A DNA stretch of 47,797 nt from an uncultured Pseudomonadota bacterium. Its GTDB lineage: Bacteria > Pseudomonadota > Gammaproteobacteria > Steroidobacterales > Steroidobacteraceae. Location of the stretch: assembly GCA_903898785.1 (NCBI GenBank), contig CAIUGU010000246.1, positions 1-47,797 on the forward strand, in the 5' to 3' direction. The stretch's first letter is position 1. Each line of letters opens with the position of its first letter. The translations under genes and the position numbers were made by a program. The notes under the pieces were generated by a model, which saw only the letters and a list, made by a program, of their open reading frames with translations, made no database searches and was not told the DNA's origin. Shown piece after piece: positions 32,100 to 42,167 of the stretch.

Positions 32100-33650
32100 A
32101 TGCACCAGGTACCCCGTCATTCCACCGCAGGTCCCGGCGTCGCGACGCCCGATGCGGCATCACGCTGGAGCGACCTGACACAGACCACGGATGCAGGACG
32201 CCGCGCGAAGGTCCTCGAGGCGCTGCGGGGCGTTCTCCCGGAGGACTGCATCCTCGATCGCGAGGAAGAACGTCGTCCCTACGAATGCGACGGCCTGTCG
32301 TCGCACACGCAGCTGCCCATGCTGGTCGTGCTGCCCCGCACGGAGGAGCAGGTCGGCGCAGTGCTGGCCGCCTGCCACGCGCTCGATGTGCCCGTGGTGG
32401 CCCGAGGCGCCGGCACGGGCCTGTCGGGGGGCGCCATGCCGCATGCATCAGGCGTCGTCCTCTCCCTCGCCCGCCTGAATCGCATCCTCAAGATTGACCC
32501 GGAGGCCTGCACCGCAAGGGTCCAGCCGGGCGTCCGCAACCTCGCAGTATCGGAAGCCGCCGCCCCGTTCGGGCTGTATTACGCGCCCGATCCGTCATCG
32601 CAGATCGCCTGCAGCATCGGCGGCAACATCGCCGAGAACTCGGGTGGCGTGCATTGCCTCAAATACGGCCTCACCGTGCACAACGTGCTCGGCGTCCGCG
32701 GCTTCACGATCACCGGCGAACCGCTCGAGCTCGGGGGTGGCGCGCTTGATTCACCCGGACTCGACTTGCTCGCCGTCACGATCGGCTCGGAAGGGCTGCT
32801 GATGGTCGTGACCGAAGCCACGCTGAAGCTCGTCCCCAAGCCGGAGCTCGCGCAAGTCGTCATGGCCTCGTTCGACGATAGCGGCAAGGCCGGCGATGCC
32901 GTCGCCGCCATCATCGCCGCGGGCATCATCCCGGCCGGCCTTGAGATGATGGACCGCAAGGCAACGGTCGCGGTCGAACCGTTCGTCAAGGCCGGTTACG
33001 ACCTCTCTGCCGAAGCCATCCTGCTCGCAGAATCGGACGGCACGCCTGCCGAGGTGGCCGCTGAAGTCGCGGACATCGAACGCGTGCTGCGTGCGAGCGG
33101 CGCCACCACGATCAAGGTCTCGCAGTCGGAAGCCGAGCGGCTGCGCTTCTGGTCGGGCCGCAAGAACGCGTTTCCGGCAGCGGGTCGACTATCACCCGAC
33201 TACTACTGCATGGACGGCACCATTCCACGCAAGACGCTGGGACGCATGCTCCGCGCGATCGGCGACATGGAAGTCCGGCATGGACTCAGGTGCATGAACG
33301 TCTTCCACGCCGGCGACGGGAACCTCCATCCGCTGATCCTGTTCGACGCCAATGCACCTGGAGAAATGGATCGCGCGAACCAGTTCGGCGCGGAGATCCT
33401 GGAACTCTGCGTCGAGCTCGGCGGCACGATCACGGGCGAACACGGCGTCGGCGTCGAGAAGATCAATTCCATGTGCGTGCAGTTTTCGACGGCGGAACGC
33501 ACTGCCTTCTTTGCAGTGAAGAGCGCATTCGACGAGACCGGCCTGCTGAATCCCGGAAAGGCCATTCCGACGCTGGCGCGTTGTGCCGAGTACGGCAAGC
33601 TGCACGTGCACCAGGGTCAGATTCCCCATCCGGACCTGCCGCGCTTCTGA
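32100..33650 (+). CDS. glcD: Glycolate oxidase subunit GlcD (FAD-linked)
   Basis: This 516-residue FAD flavoprotein is close to E. coli GlcD across its length. Matching segments are RPYECDGLSSHTQLPMLVVL, GAGTGLSGGAMPHASGVVL, APDPSSQIACSIGGNIAENS and FWSGRKNAFPAAGRLSPDYY, and the metal/substrate His region NVFHAGDGNLHPLILFD. It oxidises glycolate to glyoxylate, feeding electrons to the chain through GlcE and GlcF. The ATG at 32100 is the first likely start after the divergent gene; there is an extra near-20-residue N terminus versus E. coli. The stop overlaps glcE by 1 nt (TGATG). Confidence 0.96.
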   Translation: MHQVPRHSTAGPGVATPDAASRWSDLTQTTDAGRRAKVLEALRGVLPEDCILDREEERRPYECDGLSSHTQLPMLVVLPRTEEQVGAVLAACHALDVPVVARGAGTGLSGGAMPHASGVVLSLARLNRILKIDPEACTARVQPGVRNLAVSEAAAPFGLYYAPDPSSQIACSIGGNIAENSGGVHCLKYGLTVHNVLGVRGFTITGEPLELGGGALDSPGLDLLAVTIGSEGLLMVVTEATLKLVPKPELAQVVMASFDDSGKAGDAVAAIIAAGIIPAGLEMMDRKATVAVEPFVKAGYDLSAEAILLAESDGTPAEVAAEVADIERVLRASGATTIKVSQSEAERLRFWSGRKNAFPAAGRLSPDYYCMDGTIPRKTLGRMLRAIGDMEVRHGLRCMNVFHAGDGNLHPLILFDANAPGEMDRANQFGAEILELCVELGGTITGEHGVGVEKINSMCVQFSTAERTAFFAVKSAFDETGLLNPGKAIPTLARCAEYGKLHVHQGQIPHPDLPRF

Positions 33651-34711
33651 TGGACGCGCAGCTCAGGTCCCTCAAGGAAAGGATCGTCGCTGCACATCAC
33701 GCAGGCACGCCGCTCCGCCTCCATGGCAACCGGACCAAGGACTTCTATGGCGCCTCGCTGCACGGCGAGCTGCTGGATACCCGCGGCCATAGTGGCATCG
33801 TGGACTACGAACCTTCCGAGCTGGTATTGACGGCGCGATGCGGCACCTCGCTTGAGGAGATCGCGACGACCCTGTCGAAGCACGGGCAGTTCCTCGCATT
33901 CGAGCCGCCTGCGTTCGGGGGAGATCCAACGATCGGCGGCATCGTCGCTGCAGGGTTGTCCGGTCCGCGTCGCGCGCAGGTCGGCGCGGTGCGCGATTTC
34001 GTGCTGGGGACGACGCTGCTGGCGGCCGACGGCGAACTGTTGCGGTTCGGCGGACAGGTGATGAAGAACGTTGCCGGGTTCGACGTTTCCCGCCTGCTGT
34101 GCGGCTCGCTGGGCATCCTGGGCCTGATCACGGAAGTATCGATCAAGGTGCTGCCGCTGCCGAAGCAGGAGGTCACGCTGCGCCTTCCTATGTCGGCACC
34201 GGAAGCACTCGCGGCATTCAACGGCTGGCGCGGACAGCCGTTGCCGATCTCGGCGGGCAGCTGGACCGAAGGCATCACCACCGTTCGGCTTTCAGGGGCG
34301 CCAGCCGCACTGGCCGCGGCACGGGCCCGCATCGGCGGCGAACCGGTTGCGGACACCGAAGCGGCAGCATGGTGGGAAAGCCTGCGTAACCAGACGCACC
34401 CGTTCTTCACGAGTGCCGGGGCGCTGTGGCGATTGTCGGTGCCTGCAACCACGCTACTCATGGCGATTCCCGGACCCTCGGTTGTGGAATGGAACGGCGC
34501 GCTGCGCTGGCACGTGACGGACCTGCCACCTGCAGAAGTACGACGACTCGCCACGGCAGCGGGTGGATCGGCGATGCAGTGGCGAGGGGCCCCGGAGGGC
34601 GCAATGTTCCATCCCCTGTCCCCCGCCGTACTTGCGATCCACCGCAAGCTCAAGGACCGTTTCGATCCCCGCGGCATCTTCAATCCCGGCCGCCTGGTCG
34701 CAGATCTCTAG
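33650..34711 (+). CDS. glcE: Glycolate oxidase subunit GlcE
   Basis: This 353-residue subunit has the second FAD-binding PCMH-type domain of glycolate oxidase. It starts MDAQLRSLKERIVAAHHAGT and shows GHSGIVDYEPSELVLTARCG, then FGGDPTIGGIVAAGLSGPRR, GAVRDFVLGTTLLAADGELL and MKNVAGFDVSRLLCGSLGIL. The C terminus DRFDPRGIFNPGRL matches the family. The ATG overlaps the glcD stop by one base, and glcF follows after 9 nt. Confidence 0.95.
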   Translation: MDAQLRSLKERIVAAHHAGTPLRLHGNRTKDFYGASLHGELLDTRGHSGIVDYEPSELVLTARCGTSLEEIATTLSKHGQFLAFEPPAFGGDPTIGGIVAAGLSGPRRAQVGAVRDFVLGTTLLAADGELLRFGGQVMKNVAGFDVSRLLCGSLGILGLITEVSIKVLPLPKQEVTLRLPMSAPEALAAFNGWRGQPLPISAGSWTEGITTVRLSGAPAALAAARARIGGEPVADTEAAAWWESLRNQTHPFFTSAGALWRLSVPATTLLMAIPGPSVVEWNGALRWHVTDLPPAEVRRLATAAGGSAMQWRGAPEGAMFHPLSPAVLAIHRKLKDRFDPRGIFNPGRLVADL

Positions 34712-34720
34712 GGGCGTAGC

Positions 34721-35965
34721 GTGAAAACCCGTCTTGCCCCCGCGTTCAAGCTCACACCGGCCGGTGCCACGGCGGAAAGGGTGCTGCGTGCGTGCGTCCA
34801 TTGCGGCTTCTGCAACGCCACGTGCCCGACTTACCAGCTCGTCGGCGACGAACTCGACGGTCCGCGTGGACGCCTCTACCAGATGAAGGACGTCCTGGAG
34901 GGCGCGCCGGCCACGCGCGCGACGCAGCTGCACCTCGATCGCTGCCTGACGTGTCGTAGCTGCGAGACCACCTGCCCCTCGGGGGTCGAGTACAGCCAGC
35001 TCCTCGAGATCGGTCGCGCCGAAGTGGACCGGCAGGTGGTCCGCCCGTGGAATGAACGCCTGTTTCACTGGGTGTTGCGGGAAGGGCTGACACGGCAATG
35101 GCTGTTCGGCGCAGCGCTCCGTGGGGCCCGTGCACTGCGCTTTGTCCTGCCCTCCGGCCTGCGCGCCAAGATCGGCATGAGCCGCCCGGCGGGATCGTGG
35201 CCGACACGCACGCATGTGCGACGGGTCCTGCTGCTCAACGGGTGCACGCAGCCCGCGATGTCACCTGGTATCGATGCAGCCACCGCGCGCGTACTCGACC
35301 GGATTGGCGTCGAGGCCGTCGTGGATCCCGCCTCGGGCTGCTGCGGAGCAATCCGTCAGCACCTCGGCGATCCCGACGGCGCGCTGGACAACGCCCGGCG
35401 CAACATCGACGCGTGGTGGCCGCACATCGAGCGCGGCACGGTGGAGGCCATCGTCATCAACGCGTCGGGCTGTGGAGCAATGGTCGCCGACTATGGACGC
35501 TTGTTGTCACATGATCCGTTGTATGCCGCGAAGGCGGCGCGAGTCAGTCAGCTGATGCGCGATGTCGCTTCGTACCTGGCCAGCCAGGGCTCAACCCTCG
35601 CGAGCCTCGTGCCTCAGTCACGCCCTGCCAGGATCGCCTATCAGGCCCCCTGCAGCCAGCAACACGGCTTGCGCATCCGCGGCGAGGTCGAGGCGCTGCT
35701 CAGGCAGCTGGGTGCACAACTTGTCCCCGTGGCGGACGGACACTTGTGCTGCGGCTCGGCGGGGACGTACTCGCTGTTGCAAACCGAGCTGTCGCAGTCG
35801 CTGCGAGCGCGCAAGCTCGGCACGTTGCTCGAGGGCAGGCCCGACGTGATCCTGTCGGCCAACATAGGGTGCATCGCCCACCTCGAAGCCGGCACGACAG
35901 TCCCCGTACGACACTGGATCGAATGGCTTGATTCGCAGCTGCCGGGCCAGACCGACTCCCGGTAG
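34721..35965 (+). CDS. glcF: Glycolate oxidase iron-sulfur subunit GlcF
   Basis: This 414-residue protein carries two [4Fe-4S] motifs, Cys25-x2-Cys28-x2-Cys31-x3-Cys35-Pro (CVHCGFCNATCP) and Cys75-x2-Cys78-x2-Cys81-x3-Cys85-Pro (CLTCRSCETTCP), and two CCG domains (SGCCGAI and HLCCGSAGTYSLLQ) typical of GlcF and related quinone-linked oxidoreductases. It probably passes electrons from the flavins to the quinone pool. Start is GTG at 34721, 9 nt after glcE. A hairpin follows at 35970-35992. Confidence 0.95.
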   Translation: MKTRLAPAFKLTPAGATAERVLRACVHCGFCNATCPTYQLVGDELDGPRGRLYQMKDVLEGAPATRATQLHLDRCLTCRSCETTCPSGVEYSQLLEIGRAEVDRQVVRPWNERLFHWVLREGLTRQWLFGAALRGARALRFVLPSGLRAKIGMSRPAGSWPTRTHVRRVLLLNGCTQPAMSPGIDAATARVLDRIGVEAVVDPASGCCGAIRQHLGDPDGALDNARRNIDAWWPHIERGTVEAIVINASGCGAMVADYGRLLSHDPLYAAKAARVSQLMRDVASYLASQGSTLASLVPQSRPARIAYQAPCSQQHGLRIRGEVEALLRQLGAQLVPVADGHLCCGSAGTYSLLQTELSQSLRARKLGTLLEGRPDVILSANIGCIAHLEAGTTVPVRHWIEWLDSQLPGQTDSR

Positions 35966-35969
35966 CCGC

Positions 35970-35992
35970 ATCCGGGTCGGGCTGGCCCGGAT
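35970..35992 (+). terminator. Hairpin after glcF
   Basis: ATCCGGG at 35970-35976 pairs perfectly with CCCGGAT at 35986-35992 around a 9-nt loop, 5 nt after the glcF stop. No T-tract is present. It could lower read-through into glcB or protect the glcDEF message. Confidence 0.45.
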
Positions 35993-36117
35993 TTCGCAGG
36001 AAGCAGGAGCTGCGGTGGAGCGCAGGCACCCCCTCCAGCCTTGCCCCTCGGCGGACCGAACCGGCTATGCTCTCCCGCGCGACACGCATCAATGAATGAA
36101 TTTCCCGAGTATCTGCA

Positions 36118-38307
36118 GTGAATACACCCGTTGAAGTTGGTCGATTGAAAGTGAACGCCGCACTCGAGAAGTTCGTGCGGGACGAAGCGCTCCCCGGGAC
36201 GGGCATCGAGCCGGCCGCATTCTGGCGGGGCATGGAATCGATCCTCGCGATGTTCATGCCCCGCAACAGTGCGCTGCTCGCCAAGCGCGACCACCTCCAG
36301 GCCGAGGTCGATGCGTGGTGGAAATCACGGCGTGGAAAAGCCTTCGACGTGGACGAAGCCACCGCGTACCTGCGCGAGATCGGGTACCTCGTCGCGGAGC
36401 CGGGAGACTTCTGCATCTCGACCGATCACGTCGATCCGGAAATCGCCACCGTCGCCGGACCGCAGCTCGTGGTGCCGGTCTCGAACGCACGCTATGCGTT
36501 GAATGCGGCCAACGCGCGCTGGGGCAGTCTCTATGACGCGCTGTATGGCACCGACGCAATCGCACCCATTGACCCGGCCGCAAGGGGCTACGACGCCGAG
36601 CGCGGCGCTCGGGTTGTCGCCTACGCACGCAAACTCCTCGATCAGGTCGCGCCCCTCACCACCGGCAGCCACGCTGCGGCCACAGCCTACAGCGTCGAGG
36701 GTACAACGCTTCGAGTGGCATTGAAGGACGGCAGCACGACCCCGCTTGCCGATCCCACGCTGTTCGCCGGCTGGCGCGGAACTCCCGCAAACCCGGAAGC
36801 CGTCCTGCTCAAGCACAACGGGCTGCACATCGAGATCCGCATCGATCGTACACACGCCATCGGGCGCAACGATGCGGCCGGCATCGCCGATCTCGTGCTC
36901 GAATCCGCGCTGACCACGATCCAGGATTGCGAAGACTCCGTCGCTGCCGTCGATGCCGAGGACAAGGTCCACGTCTATCGCAACTGGCTCGGCCTCATGA
37001 AGGGCGATCTCAAGGCCTCCGTGGCCAAGGGCGCAGGGCAGATCGTCCGCACGCTCAATCCCGATCGCGTCTATCGCTCGCCCCAGGGCGGTGAGCTCAC
37101 GTTGAAGGGCCGCAGCCTGATGCTGGTCCGCAACGTGGGGCACCACATGGTGTCGGATGCCATCCTGTTCGAAGGCCAGCCGATCTACGAAACGGTCATG
37201 GATGCGCTGGTGACGGTGGCCATCGCCTTGCACGACATCAAGGGGCCGCGCAAGAACAGCGGCGCGGGATCGATCTACATCGTCAAGCCGAAGATGCACG
37301 GCCCGGAGGAAGTCGCGCTCGCCAACGGCCTGTTCGATCACGTGGAGCAGCTTTTCGGCCTTCGGTCCGGCACGATCAAGATGGGCGTCATGGACGAGGA
37401 ACGCCGCACGAGTGCAAACCTCAAGGCCTGCATCAAGGCGGCGGCAGGCCGCATCGCCTTCATCAATACCGGCTTTCTCGATCGCACCGGCGATGAAATC
37501 CACACGGCGATGGAAGGCGGCCCGTTCCTCCGCAAGGACGACATCAGGATGCAGTCGTGGATCGCAGCCTACGAGCGGCGCAACGTCGAGATCGGCCTGC
37601 TCACGGGGTTCTCGGGCAAGGCGCAGATCGGCAAGGGCATGTGGGCGATGCCCGATCGCATGGGCGCCATGATGACGGCGAAGATCGGCCACCCCAAAGC
37701 GGGCGCCAATACCGCGTGGGTGCCTTCGCCCACCGCCGCCACGCTGCACGCCATCCACTATCACCAGGTGGACATCGCGTCCGTGCAGGCCTCGTTGCTG
37801 GACGAACTGAAGCACAAGGCCGCGACGGGCACGGCGGAGTTGCTGACCCCGCCCCTGGGCAAGGCCACATGGAGCGAGACGGAAATCCAGGCCGAGCTCG
37901 ACAACAACATCCAGGGCATCCTGGGCTATGTCGTCCGCTGGGTCGACCAGGGCGTGGGCTGCTCCAAGGTCCCTGATATCCACGACGTCGGGCTCATGGA
38001 AGACCGCGCCACGTTGCGCATCTCCAGCCAGCATGTGGCGAACTGGCTGCATCACGGCGTGTGCTCGGAGGCGCAGGTTCGCGCCACGTTCGAGCGCATG
38101 GCGAAGATCGTCGACCAGCAGAACGCTGGCGATGCGCTCTATCGACCGATGGCCGCCGACTTCGCCGGCAGCATCGCGTACCAGGCTGCATGCGAACTGG
38201 TGTTCGCGGGCCGTGTGCAACCGAATGGCTACACCGAGCACATCCTTCACCGTCGCCGCCGCGAGCTCAAGGCAAGCAGCACCTGGCCTTCGAACCAACC
38301 CTCCTGA
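36118..38307 (+). CDS. glcB: Malate synthase G
   Basis: This 729-residue protein is a full-length malate synthase G, which condenses glyoxylate with acetyl-CoA to malate. It starts GTG at 36118 ([20 protein letters not shown]), matching the usual MSG N terminus. [53 protein letters not shown] and [18 protein letters not shown] are active-site regions, and [20 protein letters not shown] follows. It takes the glyoxylate made by GlcDEF upstream. A 152-bp gap with a hairpin separates it from glcF; glcG begins 11 nt after its stop. Confidence 0.97.
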   Translation: MNTPVEVGRLKVNAALEKFVRDEALPGTGIEPAAFWRGMESILAMFMPRNSALLAKRDHLQAEVDAWWKSRRGKAFDVDEATAYLREIGYLVAEPGDFCISTDHVDPEIATVAGPQLVVPVSNARYALNAANARWGSLYDALYGTDAIAPIDPAARGYDAERGARVVAYARKLLDQVAPLTTGSHAAATAYSVEGTTLRVALKDGSTTPLADPTLFAGWRGTPANPEAVLLKHNGLHIEIRIDRTHAIGRNDAAGIADLVLESALTTIQDCEDSVAAVDAEDKVHVYRNWLGLMKGDLKASVAKGAGQIVRTLNPDRVYRSPQGGELTLKGRSLMLVRNVGHHMVSDAILFEGQPIYETVMDALVTVAIALHDIKGPRKNSGAGSIYIVKPKMHGPEEVALANGLFDHVEQLFGLRSGTIKMGVMDEERRTSANLKACIKAAAGRIAFINTGFLDRTGDEIHTAMEGGPFLRKDDIRMQSWIAAYERRNVEIGLLTGFSGKAQIGKGMWAMPDRMGAMMTAKIGHPKAGANTAWVPSPTAATLHAIHYHQVDIASVQASLLDELKHKAATGTAELLTPPLGKATWSETEIQAELDNNIQGILGYVVRWVDQGVGCSKVPDIHDVGLMEDRATLRISSQHVANWLHHGVCSEAQVRATFERMAKIVDQQNAGDALYRPMAADFAGSIAYQAACELVFAGRVQPNGYTEHILHRRRRELKASSTWPSNQPS

Positions 38308-38318
38308 AAGGAATCTTC

Positions 38319-38726
38319 ATGCTCTCCAGCAAGTCCCTGTCCCTCGCCGACGCCAAAGCCATCGCCGCGGCGGCTTCCGCCTTCTCCGTCTCGAAAGGCT
38401 GGACCGTCGTGATCGCGATCCTCGATGCGGGCGGTCATCTGCTCTATCTCGAGCGCGCCGACGGCACGCAGCTCGGCTCGGTCACCGTGGCGCAGGAAAA
38501 GGCGAAGACGGCATTGCTGTTCAAGCGGCCGACGAAGGTGCTCGAAGACCTGATCGTGGGCGGCAAGGTCCACATGATGACGCTGCCTGGCGCGACGCCG
38601 ATTGAAGGCGGGCTGCCGCTCAAGTCGGGCGACGCCATCGTCGGCGCCATCGGCATCTCGGGAATGAATTCAGCGCAGGACGGGGAAGTTGCGGCTGCTG
38701 GCGCGCAGGTGCTGGCGACGCTCTGA
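38319..38726 (+). CDS. glcG: GlcG/HbpS-family haem-binding-like protein
   Basis: This 135-residue protein belongs to the GlcG/HbpS family (old DUF336). It shows LSLADAKAIAAAASAFSVSK, then VVIAILDAGGHLLYLERADG and a Gly-rich end MMTLPGATPIEGGLPLKSGD and VGAIGISGMNS. Members bind haem or small ligands, and glcG sits in the E. coli glc operon next to glcB, as here. Its exact role in glycolate use is unknown. A clear AAAGGAA ribosome binding site precedes the ATG at 38319. Confidence 0.92.
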   Translation: MLSSKSLSLADAKAIAAAASAFSVSKGWTVVIAILDAGGHLLYLERADGTQLGSVTVAQEKAKTALLFKRPTKVLEDLIVGGKVHMMTLPGATPIEGGLPLKSGDAIVGAIGISGMNSAQDGEVAAAGAQVLATL

Positions 38727-38742
38727 ACTGTTCATGGAGAGC

Positions 38743-38768
38743 GCGTGGTCCGACGAGCCGGGCCACGC
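38743..38768. terminator. Hairpin between convergent glcG and alpha/beta hydrolase genes
   Basis: GCGTGGTCC at 38743-38751 pairs with GGGCCACGC at 38760-38768 (9 bp with one G-T pair, 8-nt loop). It lies 16 nt past the glcG stop and 21 nt from the stop of the opposing gene. No T-tract; probably a shared bidirectional terminator. Confidence 0.5.
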
Positions 38769-38789
38769 ACTCGCCTTACAAGCGCCAGG

Positions 38790-40208
38790 TCAGAAATTCA
38801 CGGCCTTGGCATCCGCCAGGATCAGGTCGTGATAGACGGGCAATGACCAGCCCGCCTTCTCCAGTTCGTTGAGGCGCGCCTCGAACTTCTTCACGTAGGC
38901 GTCCTTGGTTCCATAGAGCTGCTTGAGCCTGGCCGCGGGTATCGGCATCTCCCACGCGCTCAGCGTGCACAACAACGCCGGACCCATCGCGCCCGCCTTG
39001 CTGGAGAGCCCGGCCTGCGTTGCGGTATTCACGGCGGTGTACTTGGCCACCGGCACATCGATGTACGGATTGCGGATGCCACCGCGAGGGTTGCCGTTCT
39101 CGTCGAGCAGCATCAGGCTGCCGTCGTTCGTGACATTGAAGTCGGCCCACACGCGATCCGCTTTCGGCGGTACCGTTCCCTTGTCGACCCACTGGATCAG
39201 ATGGTGGAGCGCCACCGACATGTAGGCCTCGTTCGGGAACTTCGTCAGCGGGTTCGCGCAATGCGACTGGTTGAAGCGGGCCCCGTTGTTGCGGGCGTCG
39301 AGATGCGCGAGACCCGCCACTTCATAGACGCGGAACGGGCTGCCCGGCTTGTCGCTGTCCTGCTCGGCCGTCGCGATGTTGCCATACTCATGTTGAGTCG
39401 GGACTTGGACCATCGGCACGTCAACCGGCTTGATGGTCGAGCCATTCGACGTCGGCATGAATCCATCGAAGATGTTCTTCATGTCGGGCGTCTTGTAGAT
39501 CCTGTGCGCCGGCAGGTAGTTCACGAGTATCGCCGACGTTGCGGAGGTACCCCACAACACCACTTTCCGCACCGGCAGGCCCGCGAGCGGCCCCTTGGCG
39601 CTGCGCACCAGTGCACCGACCTGGGCAAGGATCTCGTTGGTCTGGCCGGGCGCCGTCTTGATGTCCTTGTAGCGCTGGGCGTTGACGCCGGCGAACAGAG
39701 CGGAGTTCACCGTGGCGATCTCCACCGTGATGTGGCCGGCATCCATCAGGTACACCGAGTTGTACTCGAACGCGTGCGCTCCGCCGATCGGATGCATGGA
39801 CTCCGCCACGACGATGCCGCTGAACTTCGCGTTGTCGGCGGGCTGGCGGACGACGACACGGGTCGTATAGGGCTTGCCACCCGCGGTGCCAGACACAAAG
39901 TACTCGTTGGCGACGTACTTGTAGAACTTCATGTCCCTGCCCGGCCACTGCGCCGGCGCCGACTCGTACATGGCGCCGGGACCCGTGATCTTCGCCGACA
40001 GGGTCGGCAACGCAACCGCGGTGGGCTGTGCAGGCAACGCCGTCTGCGGCGCGCTCAGGTCCCTGACGATGGCCATGAGCGGCTCGGACATGGCGAGGCC
40101 AGCGGGCGGGCCATCAGGACCCTGTGCCCCTGCCTGTGACGAGGCAAGCCCCGCAAGGACGGCAAGCATCAGTGCGGGCTTGAACGAAGTACCGGACGGC
40201 AGGCGCAT
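38790..40208 (-). CDS. Secreted alpha/beta hydrolase-domain protein
   Basis: This 472-residue protein has a signal peptide (about 1-28, ALMLAVLAGLASSQAGAQ) and an alpha/beta hydrolase-like fold of the large secreted group related to Abhydrolase_10. The nucleophile is probably the Ser in VVLWGTSATSAILVNYLPAH, with a His in FNQSHCANPLTKFPNEAYM or near the C terminus. IVVAESMHPIGGAHAFEYNS is another conserved-looking part. It would hydrolyse an ester, lactone or amide outside the cytoplasm. The ATG at 40208 has AAGGAGA 7 nt upstream and is preferred over ATG at 40247. It is the last gene of the TetR-linked operon, 86 bp after the preceding gene. Confidence 0.78.
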   Translation of the reverse strand: MRLPSGTSFKPALMLAVLAGLASSQAGAQGPDGPPAGLAMSEPLMAIVRDLSAPQTALPAQPTAVALPTLSAKITGPGAMYESAPAQWPGRDMKFYKYVANEYFVSGTAGGKPYTTRVVVRQPADNAKFSGIVVAESMHPIGGAHAFEYNSVYLMDAGHITVEIATVNSALFAGVNAQRYKDIKTAPGQTNEILAQVGALVRSAKGPLAGLPVRKVVLWGTSATSAILVNYLPAHRIYKTPDMKNIFDGFMPTSNGSTIKPVDVPMVQVPTQHEYGNIATAEQDSDKPGSPFRVYEVAGLAHLDARNNGARFNQSHCANPLTKFPNEAYMSVALHHLIQWVDKGTVPPKADRVWADFNVTNDGSLMLLDENGNPRGGIRNPYIDVPVAKYTAVNTATQAGLSSKAGAMGPALLCTLSAWEMPIPAARLKQLYGTKDAYVKKFEARLNELEKAGWSLPVYHDLILADAKAVNF

Positions 40209-40294
40209 TTCTGTCTCCTTGGGGTGGCCCATCGAGGTCGCGGGCAAGCCGGATCAACGGCCGGCCCGCAAGCCATGCCCTGAGGCTGATGGCC

Positions 40295-41092
40295 CTACTT
40301 GCAGGGCATCGGATCCCACTTCGCGCCGTCCTTCTCGCGCTTGAAGTGCGAGCTGGTGACGAACGGCTCCAGCAGGTACTGCGGGTCCTCGACGATGGTG
40401 GTGACCATGAACCACTCGTCGCCGTTGGTCGACGGGAACCGGTCGAAGTACTCGGTGACCTTCGCGTTCGCACTGTAAGGCACGCCATTCCTGCGCAACC
40501 AGCCGTCGGTCAGGTTCGTCGTCACCACTTCGAGTGCGCCGCCTGGCGGGTTCGGACGCGGCGGGCCGAAGCTGAAGCCCATGTTGCCGAGCGGCACCGC
40601 AGTCCGCTTCCAGTTGGCCACCGAATAGCCCTGCAGGGCCGGGGCCGTACCGGCAGGTGCGGGCTTGCCGAAGACCAGGCGCCGGGTCTGCTGTCCGGCA
40701 TCCGTCTCGACCTTGAGGACATCCTCGCCTTCCCAGCTGATCCGCACGCGCGTCGGCATGCGCAGCAACCCGCCCGCGCCGTAGGCCTTGCAGGAACCGT
40801 CCTGCGAGGGATCCCACGTATCGGCGACACGGCGTCCGTTGGGGTTCAGCGGCATGCTCGCATAGTCACCCTTGGGCGGCGTCACCATGCGCCAGCGCCA
40901 TTCCTCGTTGACGATCGCAACCCAGTTGCCGGTCAGGTCGATCGGCGCGCCGGCCTTCGGGGTCGGAGGAGTGGGCGGCGGTCCCGGGGGCTGCGCCGCG
41001 CTCGCCACACCGTGCAGACCGGCCGTGGCGACGATCACCATGGCGGCCTGCCTGACTGCCTGCCATCCCGTAAAGCTGCTCTGCCCGCTCAT
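40295..41092 (-). CDS. Secreted protein of unknown function, paralogue of the protein at 42168-43040
   Basis: This 265-residue protein has an N-terminal signal sequence (about 15-33, AAMVIVATAGLHGVASAAQ) and a Pro-rich linker. The body has GNWVAIVNEEWRWRMVTPPK, then GDYASMPLNPNGRRVADTWD and GWLRRNGVPYSANAKVTEYF. These line up with GDYAGLPINEAARLRADSWD and GWMRRNGLALSDRTTMTDRF of the gene at 42168-43040. The two are distant homologues with one Cys after the first block and one near the end. It overlaps the lactamase-fold gene by 4 nt. I do not recognise a function; a binding or lipocalin-like carrier is conceivable. Confidence 0.75.
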   Translation of the reverse strand: MSGQSSFTGWQAVRQAAMVIVATAGLHGVASAAQPPGPPPTPPTPKAGAPIDLTGNWVAIVNEEWRWRMVTPPKGDYASMPLNPNGRRVADTWDPSQDGSCKAYGAGGLLRMPTRVRISWEGEDVLKVETDAGQQTRRLVFGKPAPAGTAPALQGYSVANWKRTAVPLGNMGFSFGPPRPNPPGGALEVVTTNLTDGWLRRNGVPYSANAKVTEYFDRFPSTNGDEWFMVTTIVEDPQYLLEPFVTSSHFKREKDGAKWDPMPCK

Positions 41093-42153
41093 TGTGCTGC
41101 TCCTGCCTGGCTGCCGCCGCGCAGACCGGCGTACACCGCTTCGATGAACATGTCCGTGGTCCAGAAGCCCGACGTGGCGCCGTAGCGGGCGTCATAGTCG
41201 CGCGTCGGACGCGCCGCCTTGACCTGCTCCAGCGTCATGCCCTTCTTGACCATCGCGTCGATCCGGTCGCGGATGATGGTGAGCATGTCGCGGTACTCGA
41301 CGACATCGCCCTCGTCGCTGATGCGGCCGTGCCCGGGGATCACCATCGTCCCGCCCTCCTGCTTGTCCCGCGGCACGGTGATGTCGAGGATTCGGTTCAG
41401 CGCCTCGAGGATGCCGTTGATGTGCCCGCCGTTGCCGCGGTCGATGTACGGATAGCCGGTCGTCACGAAGACATCGCCGGTGGACAGCACGTCGGACTTG
41501 CGGAAGAAGACGATGGTGTCGCCATCGGTATGGGCGGCGGGCATGTGGAACATCTGCACCGCCTCGTCGTTGAAGAACAGGTCGTACTGGCTGCCGCTGT
41601 ACGTCTCCGTCGGCCAGTTGCCCGCGGGCGTTGCCTGGGGCGTGTTCTCGGCCTTGATCATCGCGAACTGCACATTCTCGTGCGCGATCACGACGGCTCC
41701 CTGCTCGCCGCGGGGATCGTCGTTCTCGACGTTGCCGCCGAAGACGGCGGCGCCCGCGCGCCGGATGCGCTCGTTCCCGCCGACATGGTCGGGATGACCG
41801 TGGGTATCGATCACGAAGCGGATCGGCTTGCCCCCCGCGATCTTGCGGATTTCCGCGAGCAGCTTGTCGGCCATCGGCGCGAACTGCGTATCGACTACCA
41901 GCACGCCCTGCTCACCGACCTGCACGGTGACATTACCGCCCGCGCCCTCGAGCATGTAGACGTTGCCCTGCACGCGAGTGGCGGTCACCTGGACCTGCGA
42001 GAAGTCAGGCTGCGCCGGCGCAGCGGGCGCCTGGCGGCCGCGCGCGGGCTGGGCCGCACCGGCAACGCCGCCGAGCGCAAGGCTGACGGCAGCGGCCAGC
42101 AGCCAAGCCGAGCGCCCGGACAGAGCCGTCGTCATTCCATTCTGGTGTTGCAT
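41089..42153 (-). CDS. Secreted metallo-beta-lactamase-fold hydrolase
   Basis: This 354-residue protein has a signal peptide (about 12-34, SAWLLAAAVSLALGGVAGAA) and a complete zinc motif His118-x-His120-x-Asp122-His123 (IDTHGHPDHVGGNERIRRAG). Further ligands are in HMPAAHTDGDTIVFFRKSDV and VIPGHGRISDEGDV, so both metal sites look intact. It is probably a periplasmic or extracellular hydrolase of an ester, lactone or related small molecule. The start ATG at 42153 has AGGAG upstream. It starts 14 nt after the first gene of the operon and overlaps the next by 4 nt. Confidence 0.88.
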   Translation of the reverse strand: MQHQNGMTTALSGRSAWLLAAAVSLALGGVAGAAQPARGRQAPAAPAQPDFSQVQVTATRVQGNVYMLEGAGGNVTVQVGEQGVLVVDTQFAPMADKLLAEIRKIAGGKPIRFVIDTHGHPDHVGGNERIRRAGAAVFGGNVENDDPRGEQGAVVIAHENVQFAMIKAENTPQATPAGNWPTETYSGSQYDLFFNDEAVQMFHMPAAHTDGDTIVFFRKSDVLSTGDVFVTTGYPYIDRGNGGHINGILEALNRILDITVPRDKQEGGTMVIPGHGRISDEGDVVEYRDMLTIIRDRIDAMVKKGMTLEQVKAARPTRDYDARYGATSGFWTTDMFIEAVYAGLRGGSQAGAAQ

Positions 42154-42167
42154 CGTGTCGGCTCCTG

